Shown here piece after piece: positions 1 to 8,979 of a DNA stretch of 64,000 bases. Position numbers and translations under genes: made by a program. Numbering within the stretch: the stretch's first letter is position 1; every line of letters starts with the position of its first letter. The notes under the pieces are model-generated. The model was not told the DNA's origin and did no database searches. It saw only the letters and a program-made list of their open reading frames with translations. The DNA is from SIG440 sp045645485 (GTDB lineage: Bacteria > Bacillota > Clostridia > Monoglobales > Monoglobaceae): the NCBI GenBank assembly GCA_045645485.1, contig JAZRIX010000017.1, forward strand, positions 1-64,000, in the 5' to 3' direction.

Positions 1-417
1 AAGAACTGCACCTGCGTACATTCTGTTCAACGAAAACATTCCCGGATCCCAGCCAACAGAAATAATGCCTATTTTCCCGGATTCTTTTGCTGATTTGTCC
101 ACATTTGCGAAATGTTCAGGTATTTTGGCATGGGTATCAAAGCTGTCAACAACATTGTAAAGCTTTGCAAGCTCAGGAGTCTGAACAGGCAAATCGGTTG
201 CACTGCCGCCGCAAAGAATTAGAACGTCAATTTTGTCTGTCATATTTGTCAAATCATCTGCGTGAAAAACGCTCACTCCGGCAGTTCTTATTTTCACTGT
301 TTCCGGCGCACGGCGCGTAAAAACACCCACAAGCTCCATATCAGGATTTTGTTTTACAGCCGCTTCAACGCCCTTTCCAAGATTACCGTATCCATAAATT
401 CCGATTCTTATGCTCAT
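1..417 (-). CDS. ddh: meso-diaminopimelate dehydrogenase, N-terminal part (runs off window start)
   Basis: Only the first 139 codons are present; the gene continues past position 1. The translation opens MSIRIGIYGYGNLGKGVE, a dinucleotide-binding (Rossmann) start with a GYGNLG glycine motif, and later has VGWDPGMFSLNR, which I recognise from the family. The enzyme makes meso-diaminopimelate in one step from tetrahydrodipicolinate with NADPH and ammonia, feeding lysine and peptidoglycan synthesis. The start is ATG at 417, preceded by a GGAAAGG-like ribosome site. It is separated from the dipicolinate synthase genes, which use a related intermediate, by a terminator. It is AT-poor compared with the flanking spacer, as expected for real coding DNA. 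The C-terminal half cannot be judged. Confidence 0.9.
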   Translation of the reverse strand, partial: MSIRIGIYGYGNLGKGVEAAVKQNPDMELVGVFTRRAPETVKIRTAGVSVFHADDLTNMTDKIDVLILCGGSATDLPVQTPELAKLYNVVDSFDTHAKIPEHFANVDKSAKESGKIGIISVGWDPGMFSLNRMYAGAVL

Positions 418-513
418 TCTATCATAACCTTTCCATCTTCAATTTCATTTGTATAAGAGATATTATATCACTTTTTTTCGTATCAATCAATATTTTTTTT
501 CATATGCATCAAA

Positions 514-549
514 AAAAGCGGCATTGCACAAAAATACAAAACCGCTTTT
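514..549 (-). terminator. intrinsic terminator after spoVFB
   Basis: On the minus strand an 8-bp stem (AAAAGCGG/CCGCTTTT) closes a loop and is followed by a T run, directly after the spoVFB stop codon. Confidence 0.8.
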
Positions 550-553
550 ACCT

Positions 554-1141
554 TCACTTATATATTTTCAACAGTGGCTGAAATTGTTTTGATTCCAACG
601 CATACTCAACAGTCGGAACAATCATGGACATATCTGCCACTAAAGAATTTTCTTTTATTATTGAATCATCCTGACCAAAGGGCACAAGATACACATTTTT
701 CATATTCAAAAGATAGCCGAGATTTTTGGCATTATTGCCAAGACCGTCATTTGTTGACACAGCTATCACAACCGGTCTTTTGTTTCTGCAATGGGACTTT
801 ATTGCCATGGTAACCGAAGTATCTGCAATCCCTGCAGCAATTTTCGCAAGTGTGTTTCCTGTACACGGTGCTACCACCAGAATATCAAGCATTTTTTTGG
901 GTCCGATAGGCTCTGCATCCTTCACTGATGCAATAACTTTTTCTCCTGTTATTCCTTCAAAACGCTGTATGTGTTCCTGAGCTGTACCAAATCTTGTATC
1001 GGTTGTATAACTTATTTCAGACATTATGGGAATAATATTTTTGCACATAGGAAACAATGTTTCAATTTGAGGAAAAACTTTTGCAAATGTACAAAATGAC
1101 CCTGTCATTGCAAATCCCACTGTCGCATCACAAAGCTTCAT
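554..1141 (-). CDS. spoVFB: dipicolinate synthase subunit B
   Basis: This 195-residue protein belongs to the flavoprotein-fold family. With subunit A it oxidises dihydrodipicolinate to dipicolinic acid in the mother cell, the compound that accumulates in the spore core. Diagnostic stretches are the N-terminal GFAMTGSFCTF, the central VVAPCTGNTLAKIA and the NDGLGNNAKN segment. Length is typical (about 200 residues). It overlaps spoVFA by four bases (ATGA), which implies translational coupling, and is followed by a terminator, so spoVFA-spoVFB form a two-gene operon. Confidence 0.93.
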   Translation of the reverse strand: MKLCDATVGFAMTGSFCTFAKVFPQIETLFPMCKNIIPIMSEISYTTDTRFGTAQEHIQRFEGITGEKVIASVKDAEPIGPKKMLDILVVAPCTGNTLAKIAAGIADTSVTMAIKSHCRNKRPVVIAVSTNDGLGNNAKNLGYLLNMKNVYLVPFGQDDSIIKENSLVADMSMIVPTVEYALESKQFQPLLKIYK

Positions 1142-2028
1142 TTTTCTCCCTCCATTTCCTCCAATATATTCATAATAGTATCACTTATAATTTTTCCTGC
1201 TGTCTCTGACGCTACCTTTCCGGGTAAGGACAAAGCCCAGACAACCTTTATACCTCTGCGCCGTGCCTCATCAAAATCCACACCTCCGGGTTTTGACGCA
1301 AGATCAATGATTAATGTATTTTTCCTCACGTTTGAAAGCAAATGATAGTCAAGTATTAAACTTGGTGCTGTATTGAAGATTACATCAAACTGTTTGATTG
1401 CATTTTGCAATTGAAAAACCGATAATGAAGAATATCCCATTGCACGGGCGTAAGCAAGATCAGCTTTTTTTCTGGCTGCCACCGTTACCTCTGCACCTAT
1501 ACCGTCAAGCATTTTTGAAAGAATTTTTCCTATTCTTCCATTTCCAATCACAAGGCATTCAGAAGAATGCAATGTAAACGATGTTTCCTCCATTGCTATC
1601 TGTATCGCTCCCTCAGCCGTCGGAATTGCATTCATAACAGCCAATTCTTCCCGACAAAGATAATCAACAAGCATTAGTCTGTTACTTTCCGCTATTGCTT
1701 TTATCTTAGGGTCACAACGTCCCCCAAAAACACGGTTTTTTGTTGAAAAATTCTCAAAAATTTCTGTAATTCCTATTTCAGTGTCACTAAAGGGTGCATT
1801 TATACTTTTTCCGTCCAAAGAATAAGGCAACGGTAAAATAATTGCATCATAAACATCTTCAGCCTCTGAAAAATCCCTTATTCTTTGCACTTTCTCTGAT
1901 ATTTTTTCATTAGCTTTTTCAAACCCCATAACCGAAACAGATGTCATAGTTTTTGAAATACAGTTTATAGCATGTATTTGTCGGAGATCTCCCCCTACAA
2001 ATAAGATTCTTTTTGTGGAGCTGCTCAT
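1138..2028 (-). CDS. spoVFA: dipicolinate synthase subunit A
   Basis: The 296-residue protein has the DpaA N-terminal segment (KRILFVGGDLRQ, residues about 6-17) and a C-terminal NAD(P)-binding fold with VIGNGRIGKIL around residue 160. It is the catalytic dehydrogenase partner of SpoVFB in dipicolinic acid synthesis during late sporulation. The start is ATG at 2028 with GGAGG nine bases upstream. Upstream lies a sequence fitting the mother-cell sigma-K consensus, which agrees with how this operon is controlled in Bacillus; that control is inferred here. Confidence 0.94.
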   Translation of the reverse strand: MSSSTKRILFVGGDLRQIHAINCISKTMTSVSVMGFEKANEKISEKVQRIRDFSEAEDVYDAIILPLPYSLDGKSINAPFSDTEIGITEIFENFSTKNRVFGGRCDPKIKAIAESNRLMLVDYLCREELAVMNAIPTAEGAIQIAMEETSFTLHSSECLVIGNGRIGKILSKMLDGIGAEVTVAARKKADLAYARAMGYSSLSVFQLQNAIKQFDVIFNTAPSLILDYHLLSNVRKNTLIIDLASKPGGVDFDEARRRGIKVVWALSLPGKVASETAGKIISDTIMNILEEMEGEK

Positions 2029-2068
2029 AAATTTTTTCCTCCATATATACTATTGTAGTTTTATACTT

Positions 2069-2095
2069 TATATTATGACACTGTTTCTGTTTTGT
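2069..2095 (-). promoter_or_regulatory. putative sigma-K promoter of spoVFA-spoVFB
   Basis: On the minus strand AC is followed after 16 bases by CATAATATA, matching the Bacillus sigma-K pattern AC-N16/17-CATANNNTA. It lies about 40 bases upstream of the spoVFA start. The match is short, so chance is possible; the gene context makes it credible. Confidence 0.5.
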
Positions 2096-2130
2096 GTTTG
2101 ATTCACTCCTCAAACCAATGAATTTTCAAA

Positions 2131-2160
2131 AAAAAAGAGATGCTTTCACATCTCTTTTTT
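2131..2160 (-). terminator. intrinsic terminator after zinc-ribbon gene
   Basis: A perfect 12-bp stem (AAAAAAGAGATG with its complement) encloses a 6-base loop and has a T run on the minus strand. The A and T runs make it usable in both directions. Confidence 0.8.
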
Positions 2161-2178
2161 CACATAGGATATTAAGTT

Positions 2179-3252
2179 TTAAAGAGTTTCTGATTCTTCA
2201 GGCAAAACTTCTACCTCATTGCTTTTGTCTATTGCATTGCAATCTCCAAAAAACTTCAGGTCTGAATGATTTTCAAAAATCCATTTTTTCCCGCTATAGG
2301 TGCACAAAACCTTGCTTTCGACCAGACCGGATTCATCAACATCGTTTCGTGACCCAAATTCATAACTATTGTAGAGTCTTAGTGTCAGCATATATTTTCG
2401 GTCCGAAACTTTTATAAAGTTATGGTCGTATATCTCAATACCGTGGTCTCCTATTCCGTTTGCTACGTTAATATACAAAGCCCCATCTTCACACGGATTC
2501 AAAGCATCGATATACTGCTCTGCCAATTCATCGGCAAAATGACTTTTTATTGCTGCTTCAAGCTTATTTTTTGTATTTATCTCCAAATGAGTAACTTTTG
2601 CCTGACCTGCAGAATTTGTTTTGGATGGATCGGTGTAAAACTGCCCGTATATCCATTCATTCCAAAAATCAAATGCACGAATACAATCTGCATAAATAAT
2701 ATCTTCAATAGAAACATCTTTTTCGGTTATATTTACAGGGAGATGCCTATAATAATCCATTTCAAACTTTGTAGCAAAGAACTCATTTTTATTTTTTTCT
2801 ACAATTTTCGCAACATCTTTGAAATAAAAAATCAAGTCAATATTCTTTGTCTTTATGTAGCCGTTTACAAGAATGTTTGAAATTTCTTTCGCATCGTCCC
2901 AGTCCATACCGGGAACACTCGCCAATGCTTTTGCCTGTCCCATATAGGCACGGTCTATCATGGGTTCAATCTTTGAAGCATCTTCATATGCATACGCCGC
3001 CTCGATATAATACCCCTTTTTCAGCAAACTGTCTGCAAGTCTCATCTGCTTGTTGTAGGGAGTAAGATATCTTGACAGAAAAACAGCAATCCCTGTCGCA
3101 ACAAGAATAGTCATAATTATAAGCACCGCTGTAAGGCAACGAAGTATTTTCTTTCCTTTTCCTACAGCGAACCGTTTTCCGCATACAGAACAGAACTTGT
3201 CTGTTTTGGGTAATTCAGCTTTGCATACAGGACATACCTTAATTTTTTTCAT
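2179..3252 (-). CDS. zinc-ribbon membrane-anchored protein
   Basis: About 357 residues from the preferred start. The N-terminus carries a CPVC-x11-CSVC zinc ribbon (residues about 6-25), followed by a lysine/arginine patch and one transmembrane helix (about residues 38-60). The remainder is predicted to be outside the membrane, begins with a helical segment (SLLKKGYYIEAAYAYEDAS) resembling a tetratricopeptide unit, and has no catalytic motif I recognise. The start at 3252 is chosen over an ATG seven codons earlier because AAAGGTG lies 8 bases before it. The same zinc-ribbon-plus-membrane layout is seen in the next gene upstream. Function unknown. Confidence 0.75.
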   Translation of the reverse strand: MKKIKVCPVCKAELPKTDKFCSVCGKRFAVGKGKKILRCLTAVLIIMTILVATGIAVFLSRYLTPYNKQMRLADSLLKKGYYIEAAYAYEDASKIEPMIDRAYMGQAKALASVPGMDWDDAKEISNILVNGYIKTKNIDLIFYFKDVAKIVEKNKNEFFATKFEMDYYRHLPVNITEKDVSIEDIIYADCIRAFDFWNEWIYGQFYTDPSKTNSAGQAKVTHLEINTKNKLEAAIKSHFADELAEQYIDALNPCEDGALYINVANGIGDHGIEIYDHNFIKVSDRKYMLTLRLYNSYEFGSRNDVDESGLVESKVLCTYSGKKWIFENHSDLKFFGDCNAIDKSNEVEVLPEESETL

Positions 3253-3283
3253 ATAATTCACACCTTTCAGCAAATATGCAAAT

Positions 3284-3312
3284 CACCGCCTGCACAAACA
3301 GCGCAAGCGGTG
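3284..3312. repeat. imperfect 12-bp hairpin between two zinc-ribbon genes
   Basis: CACCGC and GCGGTG arms extend to 12 pairs if two G-U pairs are allowed. No T run follows on the minus strand, so it is a weak terminator candidate or an mRNA processing or stability hairpin. Confidence 0.4.
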
Positions 3313-3333
3313 AAACAACTTCATGATTACAAA

Positions 3334-3876
3334 TTAATGAATTTTTTTGTACATAACATAATCAGCAGGATTTGTGCCATATTCATTTGTACCTTCCTTG
3401 CCCTTCATAAAACCAAGAACAATAAACGCACCGGGAATCAGAGCAACTAAAGCTGCCCAGCCCTTCCATCCAAGGTCATGTACACGTCTTACATTCAAAG
3501 CTATAAGAGGCACGATAACACCTATATGATATCCTGCAAAAATAACCGCTACTGCAATCAACAAACCATATGCCATAAAGTCAACTTCTGAAGCAAGGTA
3601 ATTTTCCTGTGTTGGAATGAAAAGAATAAAATAAGTGACCAAAGCAAGCAATATCATCGCAATAGACATAACTACACTACCGATGCTCGCCATCCAAAAT
3701 TCGTTTCTTCCGCTTCTGCCTTTAAAATTCTTGAAATTTTTAAAGATGTTGCTCAATCCGGACATAATTTTGAAGGGTTCATTATAATTGTTAATCACCA
3801 TTCCGTTTTTGTCACAATTTATACAGGATTGCACACCCTGGGGAATTTCTTTTCCGCAATAACCGCACACTGTCAT
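3334..3876 (-). CDS. zinc-ribbon DUF805 membrane protein
   Basis: A 180-residue protein with a short N-terminal zinc-binding segment (CGYCGKEI, then CINC) and a DUF805-type membrane domain. Typical DUF805 features are the soluble lead-in GRSGRNEFW (about residues 56-64), two central hydrophobic helices, and the NVRRVHDLGWKGW loop before the last helix. The start at 3876 is preferred because AGGAGG lies directly upstream; an in-frame ATG six codons earlier overlaps that ribosome site. DUF805 proteins have no firmly established role. The gene has its own sigma-A-like promoter and sits upstream of another zinc-ribbon membrane protein. Confidence 0.82.
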   Translation of the reverse strand: MTVCGYCGKEIPQGVQSCINCDKNGMVINNYNEPFKIMSGLSNIFKNFKNFKGRSGRNEFWMASIGSVVMSIAMILLALVTYFILFIPTQENYLASEVDFMAYGLLIAVAVIFAGYHIGVIVPLIALNVRRVHDLGWKGWAALVALIPGAFIVLGFMKGKEGTNEYGTNPADYVMYKKIH

Positions 3877-3913
3877 TTTATATTTCCTCCTCATTTCGAC
3901 ATATATTAACTAT

Positions 3914-3942
3914 ATTATAGCATAACTGTTTTATTTATGCAA
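3914..3942 (-). promoter_or_regulatory. sigma-A-type promoter of DUF805 gene
   Basis: TTGCAT and TATAAT separated by 17 bases on the minus strand, about 40 bases before the start codon. Confidence 0.65.
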
Positions 3943-4036
3943 CTATTTTTTGCAATTTTCCTAATTTTTTTTGTACATTTCTTCCAAAGAAACTCTGTTG
4001 CAACAATAAACTATATTAATTGTCCAAAATCAATAT

Positions 4037-4636
4037 CTATCCTACATAAGGCGGAATTGAAGTATGCATTCTGTTTATTCCGCTTTCGGTTTCATCCCCC
4101 GATGAATAAAGTTTTCTTTCTTCGTAGCACTTCTCTGTTTTCGAGAAGGTATATCCCATTATACTGAAGTCTGAGCCCGTTGATATTATAATGTTTATTT
4201 GGGAAACAGCACCGTCGGTCATATAATATTCTGCAACATCAAAATACACATTACCCAGATTGATATAATTGTTGAACAGTATATAATCATCTTCTTTTCC
4301 GTCAACATATAATGCCCAGTTCTGCCCGTCATTCATAACAAATTCGCCGTTGCTGTCACGCTTCATAGATGTTACCAGCACAACGTTTTCGTTAGCACCG
4401 TCACCATCCACGTCACCTGCATAACGGCTGACTTCAGTCCAGTCAAGAATTTCTTCTGAAAGCTCTGTTGAATAAATCTTTTTTGTAATTATTTGTTCAT
4501 TCTCTTCCGGTTTTTCATCTGTCAAAGTAATATTTTCATCAGGCTCCTCCATAGGCTCAAAAAAGCTTTTACAACCTGAAAAACACAACATAAGAATAAT
4601 CGCAAAAATAAGCGACAATACCTTTATACGCTTCAA
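4037..4636 (-). CDS. secreted lipoprotein, VCBS/FG-GAP-like repeat
   Basis: A 199-residue exported lipoprotein. The first 22 residues form a signal peptide ending in the lipobox CFSGC, so the mature protein should be lipid-anchored at the outer face of the membrane. An acidic linker follows, then one GDVDGDGANENVV segment that resembles the calcium-binding loop of FG-GAP/VCBS repeats. The rest is beta-rich with no recognised catalytic motif. It starts 37 bases downstream of clpX and could be co-transcribed with it, but nothing suggests a shared function. Function unknown. Confidence 0.75.
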   Translation of the reverse strand: MKRIKVLSLIFAIILMLCFSGCKSFFEPMEEPDENITLTDEKPEENEQIITKKIYSTELSEEILDWTEVSRYAGDVDGDGANENVVLVTSMKRDSNGEFVMNDGQNWALYVDGKEDDYILFNNYINLGNVYFDVAEYYMTDGAVSQINIIISTGSDFSIMGYTFSKTEKCYEERKLYSSGDETESGINRMHTSIPPYVG

Positions 4637-4672
4637 CGCACTTCATCCTTCCGTAAAATAAAACTAAATCCT

Positions 4673-5974
4673 TCAGCAAGCAGATTTATCATCTGCTGTG
4701 TTCTGCTGTGCTCTTGCTTTTTTTGCCGCAAGAAGCTCATCTCTTTCCACTTCAGGTTCCGCCTTGTTCACAACACATTCACGGGTTACCGTAACCTTTT
4801 TTATGCTTGAATCCGAAGGAATCTCATACATTATATCCTGCATAACCTCTTCAAGAATAGTTCTTAATCCTCTTGCACCAGTATTGCGTTTTATTGCCTT
4901 ATCCGCAATAGCATCTACCGCTTCATCAGAAACAACAAGTTCAACATCATCCATAGCAAAAAGCTTTTGATATTGCTTAACCAAAGCATTTTTTGGTTTT
5001 GTAAGAATCATTTTGAGAGCTTCCTTGTCTAATGATTCCAAAGTTGAAACAACAGGAACACGCCCGATAAACTCAGGAATAAGACCGAATTTCTGCAAAT
5101 CTTCGGGTATCAACTGTTTCAGTATATCTCCACGGTTTTTCTCGCTCTTGCTTTCAACCTTTGCACCAAACCCCATAGACTTTGTATTTACACGGGCTTC
5201 TATAATTTTGTCAATACCTTCAAAGGCTCCGCCGCAAATAAAGAGAATGTTGGTAGTATCAATCTGAATAAATTCCTGATGAGGATGCTTTCTGCCACCG
5301 GTAGGCGGTACAGACGCAACAGTGCCTTCAAGAATTTTCAAAAGAGTCTGCTGAACACCTTCACCGCTTACATCACGTGTGATCGAAGGATTCTCGGACT
5401 TTCTTGAAATTTTATCAATTTCATCAATATAGATAATACCTTTTTCAGCCTTCTGAATATCATAGTCAGCCGCCTGAATAAGCTTGAGAAGAATATTCTC
5501 AACATCTTCACCTACATAGCCGGCTTCTGTCAATGAGGTTGCGTCCGCAATAACAAACGGAACGTTCATCATTTTTGCCAAGGTCTGAGCAATAAAGGTT
5601 TTTCCCACACCCGTAGGCCCAAGCAAAAGAATATTACTCTTCTGAAGTTCGATATCATCATTACCGCCATTATAACCTATTCTCTTGTAGTGATTATATA
5701 TAGCAACAGAAAGTGACTTTTTGGCATCATTCTGACCAACTATATAATCATCAAGAAAGGCCTTGATTTCCTTTGGCTTTGGCAAATCCTTTATTTCAAC
5801 CGCCGCAGTTTCAGGAGCCGTATCATAATAGTCATCCTCAAAAATTTCAAAACACAGTTCCACACATTCATTGCAGATGTATACTCCGGGACCTTCAATA
5901 AGTTTTTTCACCTGGTTTTCTGCCTTGCCACAAAATGAGCAACGCAGCTGTCTTGTTTCGTTGTTACCTGACAT
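4673..5974 (-). CDS. clpX: ATP-dependent Clp protease ATP-binding subunit ClpX
   Basis: The 433-residue sequence shows the whole ClpX layout: an N-terminal zinc finger (Cys12, Cys15, Cys34, Cys37), Walker A GPTGVGKT at residues 119-126, Walker B IIYIDEIDK near residue 185, and the MGFGA loop, equivalent to the IGF loop that docks on ClpP. It unfolds tagged substrates and feeds them to ClpP in the cytoplasm. It lies 37 bases downstream of clpP, in the common tig-clpP-clpX order. Confidence 0.98.
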   Translation of the reverse strand: MSGNNETRQLRCSFCGKAENQVKKLIEGPGVYICNECVELCFEIFEDDYYDTAPETAAVEIKDLPKPKEIKAFLDDYIVGQNDAKKSLSVAIYNHYKRIGYNGGNDDIELQKSNILLLGPTGVGKTFIAQTLAKMMNVPFVIADATSLTEAGYVGEDVENILLKLIQAADYDIQKAEKGIIYIDEIDKISRKSENPSITRDVSGEGVQQTLLKILEGTVASVPPTGGRKHPHQEFIQIDTTNILFICGGAFEGIDKIIEARVNTKSMGFGAKVESKSEKNRGDILKQLIPEDLQKFGLIPEFIGRVPVVSTLESLDKEALKMILTKPKNALVKQYQKLFAMDDVELVVSDEAVDAIADKAIKRNTGARGLRTILEEVMQDIMYEIPSDSSIKKVTVTRECVVNKAEPEVERDELLAAKKARAQQNTADDKSAC

Positions 5975-6010
5975 AAAATGTCTCCTTTTAACAAATCAAT
6001 AAATTTAATT

Positions 6011-6598
6011 TCAGCGTTTTTCAACAATCTTGTCAATCAAGCCATAGTTGAGAGCTTCTTCTGCTGACATAAAGTTGTCACGTTCCGTATCTCTCTTTAT
6101 CACATCAAGTGGCTGACCGGTATGGTCGGACAACATTCTGTTCAGTTTGTCCTTCATCTTCACAATACGCTCAGCATGAATCTGTATATCTGTAGCCTGA
6201 CCCTGAGCACCGCCCAAAGGCTGGTGAATCATAATTTCACTGTTGGGAAGAGCAAATCTCTTTCCCTTTGTACCTGCTGACAAAAGAAAAGCCCCCATAG
6301 ATGCCGCCATACCAACGCAAATGGTTGAAACGTCAGCCTTTGTATATCTCATAGTATCATAAATTGCCATACCTGCCGTAACAGAACCGCCGGGACTGTT
6401 GATATAAAGATTGATATCCTTGTCAGGGTCTTCACTGTCAAGGAACAAAAGCTGTGCAACAACAAGACTTGCGGTTGCATCATTAATTTCATCAGAAAGA
6501 AAAATTATTCTGTCCTTGAGAAGACGTGAAAAAATATCATAGGATCTTTCGCCTCTGCTTGTTTGTTCAATTACATACGGAATCATTGCATCATACAT
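6011..6598 (-). CDS. clpP: ATP-dependent Clp protease proteolytic subunit ClpP
   Basis: A 195-residue serine protease with the catalytic triad visible: Ser100 in GMAASMGAF, His125 in IHQPLGG and Asp174 in TERDNFMSA. It forms the tetradecameric chamber that works with ClpX. The start at 6598 is supported by GGAGG nine bases upstream, and the N-terminus (IPYVIEQT) matches the family. It lies between tig and clpX. Confidence 0.98.
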   Translation of the reverse strand: MYDAMIPYVIEQTSRGERSYDIFSRLLKDRIIFLSDEINDATASLVVAQLLFLDSEDPDKDINLYINSPGGSVTAGMAIYDTMRYTKADVSTICVGMAASMGAFLLSAGTKGKRFALPNSEIMIHQPLGGAQGQATDIQIHAERIVKMKDKLNRMLSDHTGQPLDVIKRDTERDNFMSAEEALNYGLIDKIVEKR

Positions 6599-6639
6599 TT
6601 CTTTTTTCCTCCATTTTTTATTTTTTTCGACATTCGCCT

Positions 6640-6678
6640 AAAAACAAGCAAGGTTAATCGTAATGATTAACCTTTGCT
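6640..6678 (-). terminator. intrinsic terminator between tig and clpP
   Basis: Arms AGCAAAGGTTAATC and GATTAACCTTGCT pair almost perfectly around a short loop and run into GTTTTTA on the minus strand. It probably attenuates or separates tig from clpP-clpX. Confidence 0.75.
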
Positions 6679-6697
6679 CTATATTTGCACAGCCAAA

Positions 6698-7972
6698 TTA
6701 TTTAACTTCAGCGTTCTTAACAATAAAATCAATTGTCTTTTCTACAAGCTTGCTTTCCTTGATGCCGTCAATGTTAACGTACTTCTTAACTTCATCAACA
6801 GCCATACCGCTCTGTTCAGCCATTTTTTCAAGCTCCTTGTCAACATCCTTATCAGTAACCTTGATGTCCTCAACCTTTGCAATCTTTTCAAGAATCAAAG
6901 ATGTCTTTACCTGCTTTTCAGCACCTGGTCTCATCTGAGCCTTCATTACGTCAAGTGTAACACCTGTGTACTGAGCATACTGTTCAAGAGTAATTCCCTG
7001 ATACTGAAGCTGCATTGCAAAATCACGAAGCTGATTGTTAACTGCTGTTTCAAACATTTCTTCAGGAATGTTAATCTCTGTATTTTCGCATATTGTTTCC
7101 AGAATCTTTTCTTCCAATTCCTTTTTTGCTTTTTCCTTGTTCTTTTCTTTGAGTTTCTTTGAAAGGTCAGCCTTGAATTCTTCAAAAGTATCAAATTCAC
7201 TGACATCCTGTGCGAAATCATCATCAAGTTCAGGAAGTTCCTGAGCCTTTATTGCATTGATTTTCACCTTGAACATTGCAGCCTTGCCCTTGAGGTCTTC
7301 TGCATGATATTCTTCAGGGAAGGTAACGTTTACTTCAACTTCTTCGCCAACATTCTTTCCAACGAGCTGGTCTTCAAAGCCAGGAATGAACTGACCTGAA
7401 CCAAGCTTGAGGTCAAAGCTTTCGCCCTTGCCGCCTTCAAAAGCAACACCGTCAGTAAAGCCTTCAAAGTCAATGTTTACTGTATCTTCAAGCTTTGCAG
7501 CTCTGTCAGTAACATCTACCATTCTTGCGTTTCTTTCACGAATCTTTTCAATTTCGCCCTTTATTTCTTTTTCTGTTGTTCTGTAAGTAACCTTTGCAGC
7601 TTCTACGCCTTTATACTGACCAAGTTCAAAATCAGGCTTTACTACAACCTTTGCTGTGAATACAACGCCATCTTCTCTTGAAATAGACTTAACGTCGATT
7701 TCAGGCTGAGCCACAGCTTCAATGTTCTGGTCTTCAATTGCTTTATCATATGCATCAGGAAGAACAATGTTGACAGCATCCTCAAAGAAGATTTCACTGC
7801 CGTAATATCTTTCAATAATCTGGCGGGGAGCTTTGCCGCGTCTGAAGCCCTGAACATTGATTTTACCAACATTCTGCTTGTACGCTTTTTCAATAGCCGT
7901 TCTGAATTCTTCACCGCTTACTGAAAACTCAAATTCTACAACTTTCTTTTCTGCTTTTTCTACTGTACTCAT
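6698..7972 (-). CDS. tig: trigger factor (ribosome-associated chaperone and prolyl isomerase)
   Basis: A 424-residue protein with all three trigger factor parts: the N-terminal ribosome-binding domain with the docking signature GFRRGKAPR (about residues 43-51), a central FKBP-type prolyl isomerase domain (about 150-240, containing FEGFTDGVAFEGG and GSGQFIPGFE), and the helical C-terminal chaperone domain. It binds nascent chains at the ribosome exit. The start at 7972 is chosen because an AGAGAGGA ribosome site lies before it; an in-frame ATG eleven codons earlier is less likely. Confidence 0.97.
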   Translation of the reverse strand: MSTVEKAEKKVVEFEFSVSGEEFRTAIEKAYKQNVGKINVQGFRRGKAPRQIIERYYGSEIFFEDAVNIVLPDAYDKAIEDQNIEAVAQPEIDVKSISREDGVVFTAKVVVKPDFELGQYKGVEAAKVTYRTTEKEIKGEIEKIRERNARMVDVTDRAAKLEDTVNIDFEGFTDGVAFEGGKGESFDLKLGSGQFIPGFEDQLVGKNVGEEVEVNVTFPEEYHAEDLKGKAAMFKVKINAIKAQELPELDDDFAQDVSEFDTFEEFKADLSKKLKEKNKEKAKKELEEKILETICENTEINIPEEMFETAVNNQLRDFAMQLQYQGITLEQYAQYTGVTLDVMKAQMRPGAEKQVKTSLILEKIAKVEDIKVTDKDVDKELEKMAEQSGMAVDEVKKYVNIDGIKESKLVEKTIDFIVKNAEVK

Positions 7973-8033
7973 TTTCAACATTCCTCTCTGTACTTCTAAC
8001 GGCATACTTGCCTATTCTAATCATTTGTTCAAT

Positions 8034-8062
8034 ATTATAACACAATAAAAATCAATTTACAA
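8034..8062 (-). promoter_or_regulatory. sigma-A-type promoter of tig
   Basis: TTGTAA and a perfect TATAAT spaced 17 bases apart on the minus strand, about 60 bases before the tig start. Confidence 0.7.
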
Positions 8063-8202
8063 TAGGCATTTTAATATTTTTTCACCGAATTTCTGCATCT
8101 TTTTTATGCATAATTGTATATAATAACAAATTTTCTCTTTTCTCTTGAAAAAAAAGTTTATTTACATTCATCTGATTTGTGAACAGCCTTTGCTTGGAGT
8201 GT

Positions 8203-8904
8203 TCATATATTCAAAAGCTTTATAGGGCAAAAATCAACAAAATCACCTGCAACCAAACGAAGTTCAACTCCGTTCAGATTTCCTTCTACTGCATTTTTAT
8301 GGGCATATGAATGAAGGTGTCCGTACACACAAATATCGACATCATAATTTCTCATAATTTCAAGAAAACCGTTTTCCTCGCCGTGTCGGTCAAAGGGTGG
8401 ATAATGGATACCAACTATCAGTTTTTCTTTCTTTAATTTGACCGCTTCTTCAAGAGACAGAATCAGACGCTTCTTTTCACGGTCAATTATTCTTTCATCA
8501 TTCTCATCATTATTATCCTGAACAGACCATCCGCGTGTTCCGCAAATTGCCGCATTTTCAAACTCCATTGCCGTATTATTAAGAATTTGTATCGTGCTGA
8601 AGTTGTTATCTGCAAGAAACTCTTCCATTTTCTTCATGGTTGTCCACCAATAATCATGATTTCCTTTTATAATTACTTTCCTTCCGGGCAAGTCGTTGAT
8701 AAATTTAAAATCCTCATAAGCTTCGGATAAATATGTAGCCCAGGACACATCCCCCGGAATTATAACCATATCGTCAACGGATATGATGCTTTGCCAGTTC
8801 TCTCTTATTCGTTCGGTATAATTCTCCCATTTTTCCCCAAAAACATCCATGGGCTTGTCTGCCGAAAATGACAGATGTAGGTCTGCAAGTGCATATATCG
8901 CCAC
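8203..8904 (-). CDS. metallophosphoesterase
   Basis: A 233-residue calcineurin-like phosphoesterase. The metal-binding motifs appear in order: ADLHLS near the N-terminus, PGDVSWA, KGNHDYWW, GIHYPPF and YGHLHSYAH. The native substrate cannot be read from sequence. Translation starts at GTG (8904), supported by AGGAGG nine bases upstream; the sequence MAIYALADLHL then follows directly. The gene follows thrC after a terminator. The spacer from 7973 to 8202 holds the tig promoter and nothing else I recognise. Confidence 0.9.
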   Translation of the reverse strand: MAIYALADLHLSFSADKPMDVFGEKWENYTERIRENWQSIISVDDMVIIPGDVSWATYLSEAYEDFKFINDLPGRKVIIKGNHDYWWTTMKKMEEFLADNNFSTIQILNNTAMEFENAAICGTRGWSVQDNNDENDERIIDREKKRLILSLEEAVKLKKEKLIVGIHYPPFDRHGEENGFLEIMRNYDVDICVYGHLHSYAHKNAVEGNLNGVELRLVAGDFVDFCPIKLLNI

Positions 8905-8930
8905 AAAGCATCACCTCCTGAAAATTTCTC

Positions 8931-8967
8931 AAAAATACGGCTCACGGATATTAAACAACGTGAGCCG
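8931..8967 (-). terminator. intrinsic terminator after thrC
   Basis: A perfect 9-bp stem (CGGCTCACG with its complement) followed on the minus strand by TATTTTT. Confidence 0.85.
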
Positions 8968-8979
8968 CATAAAATTCAA

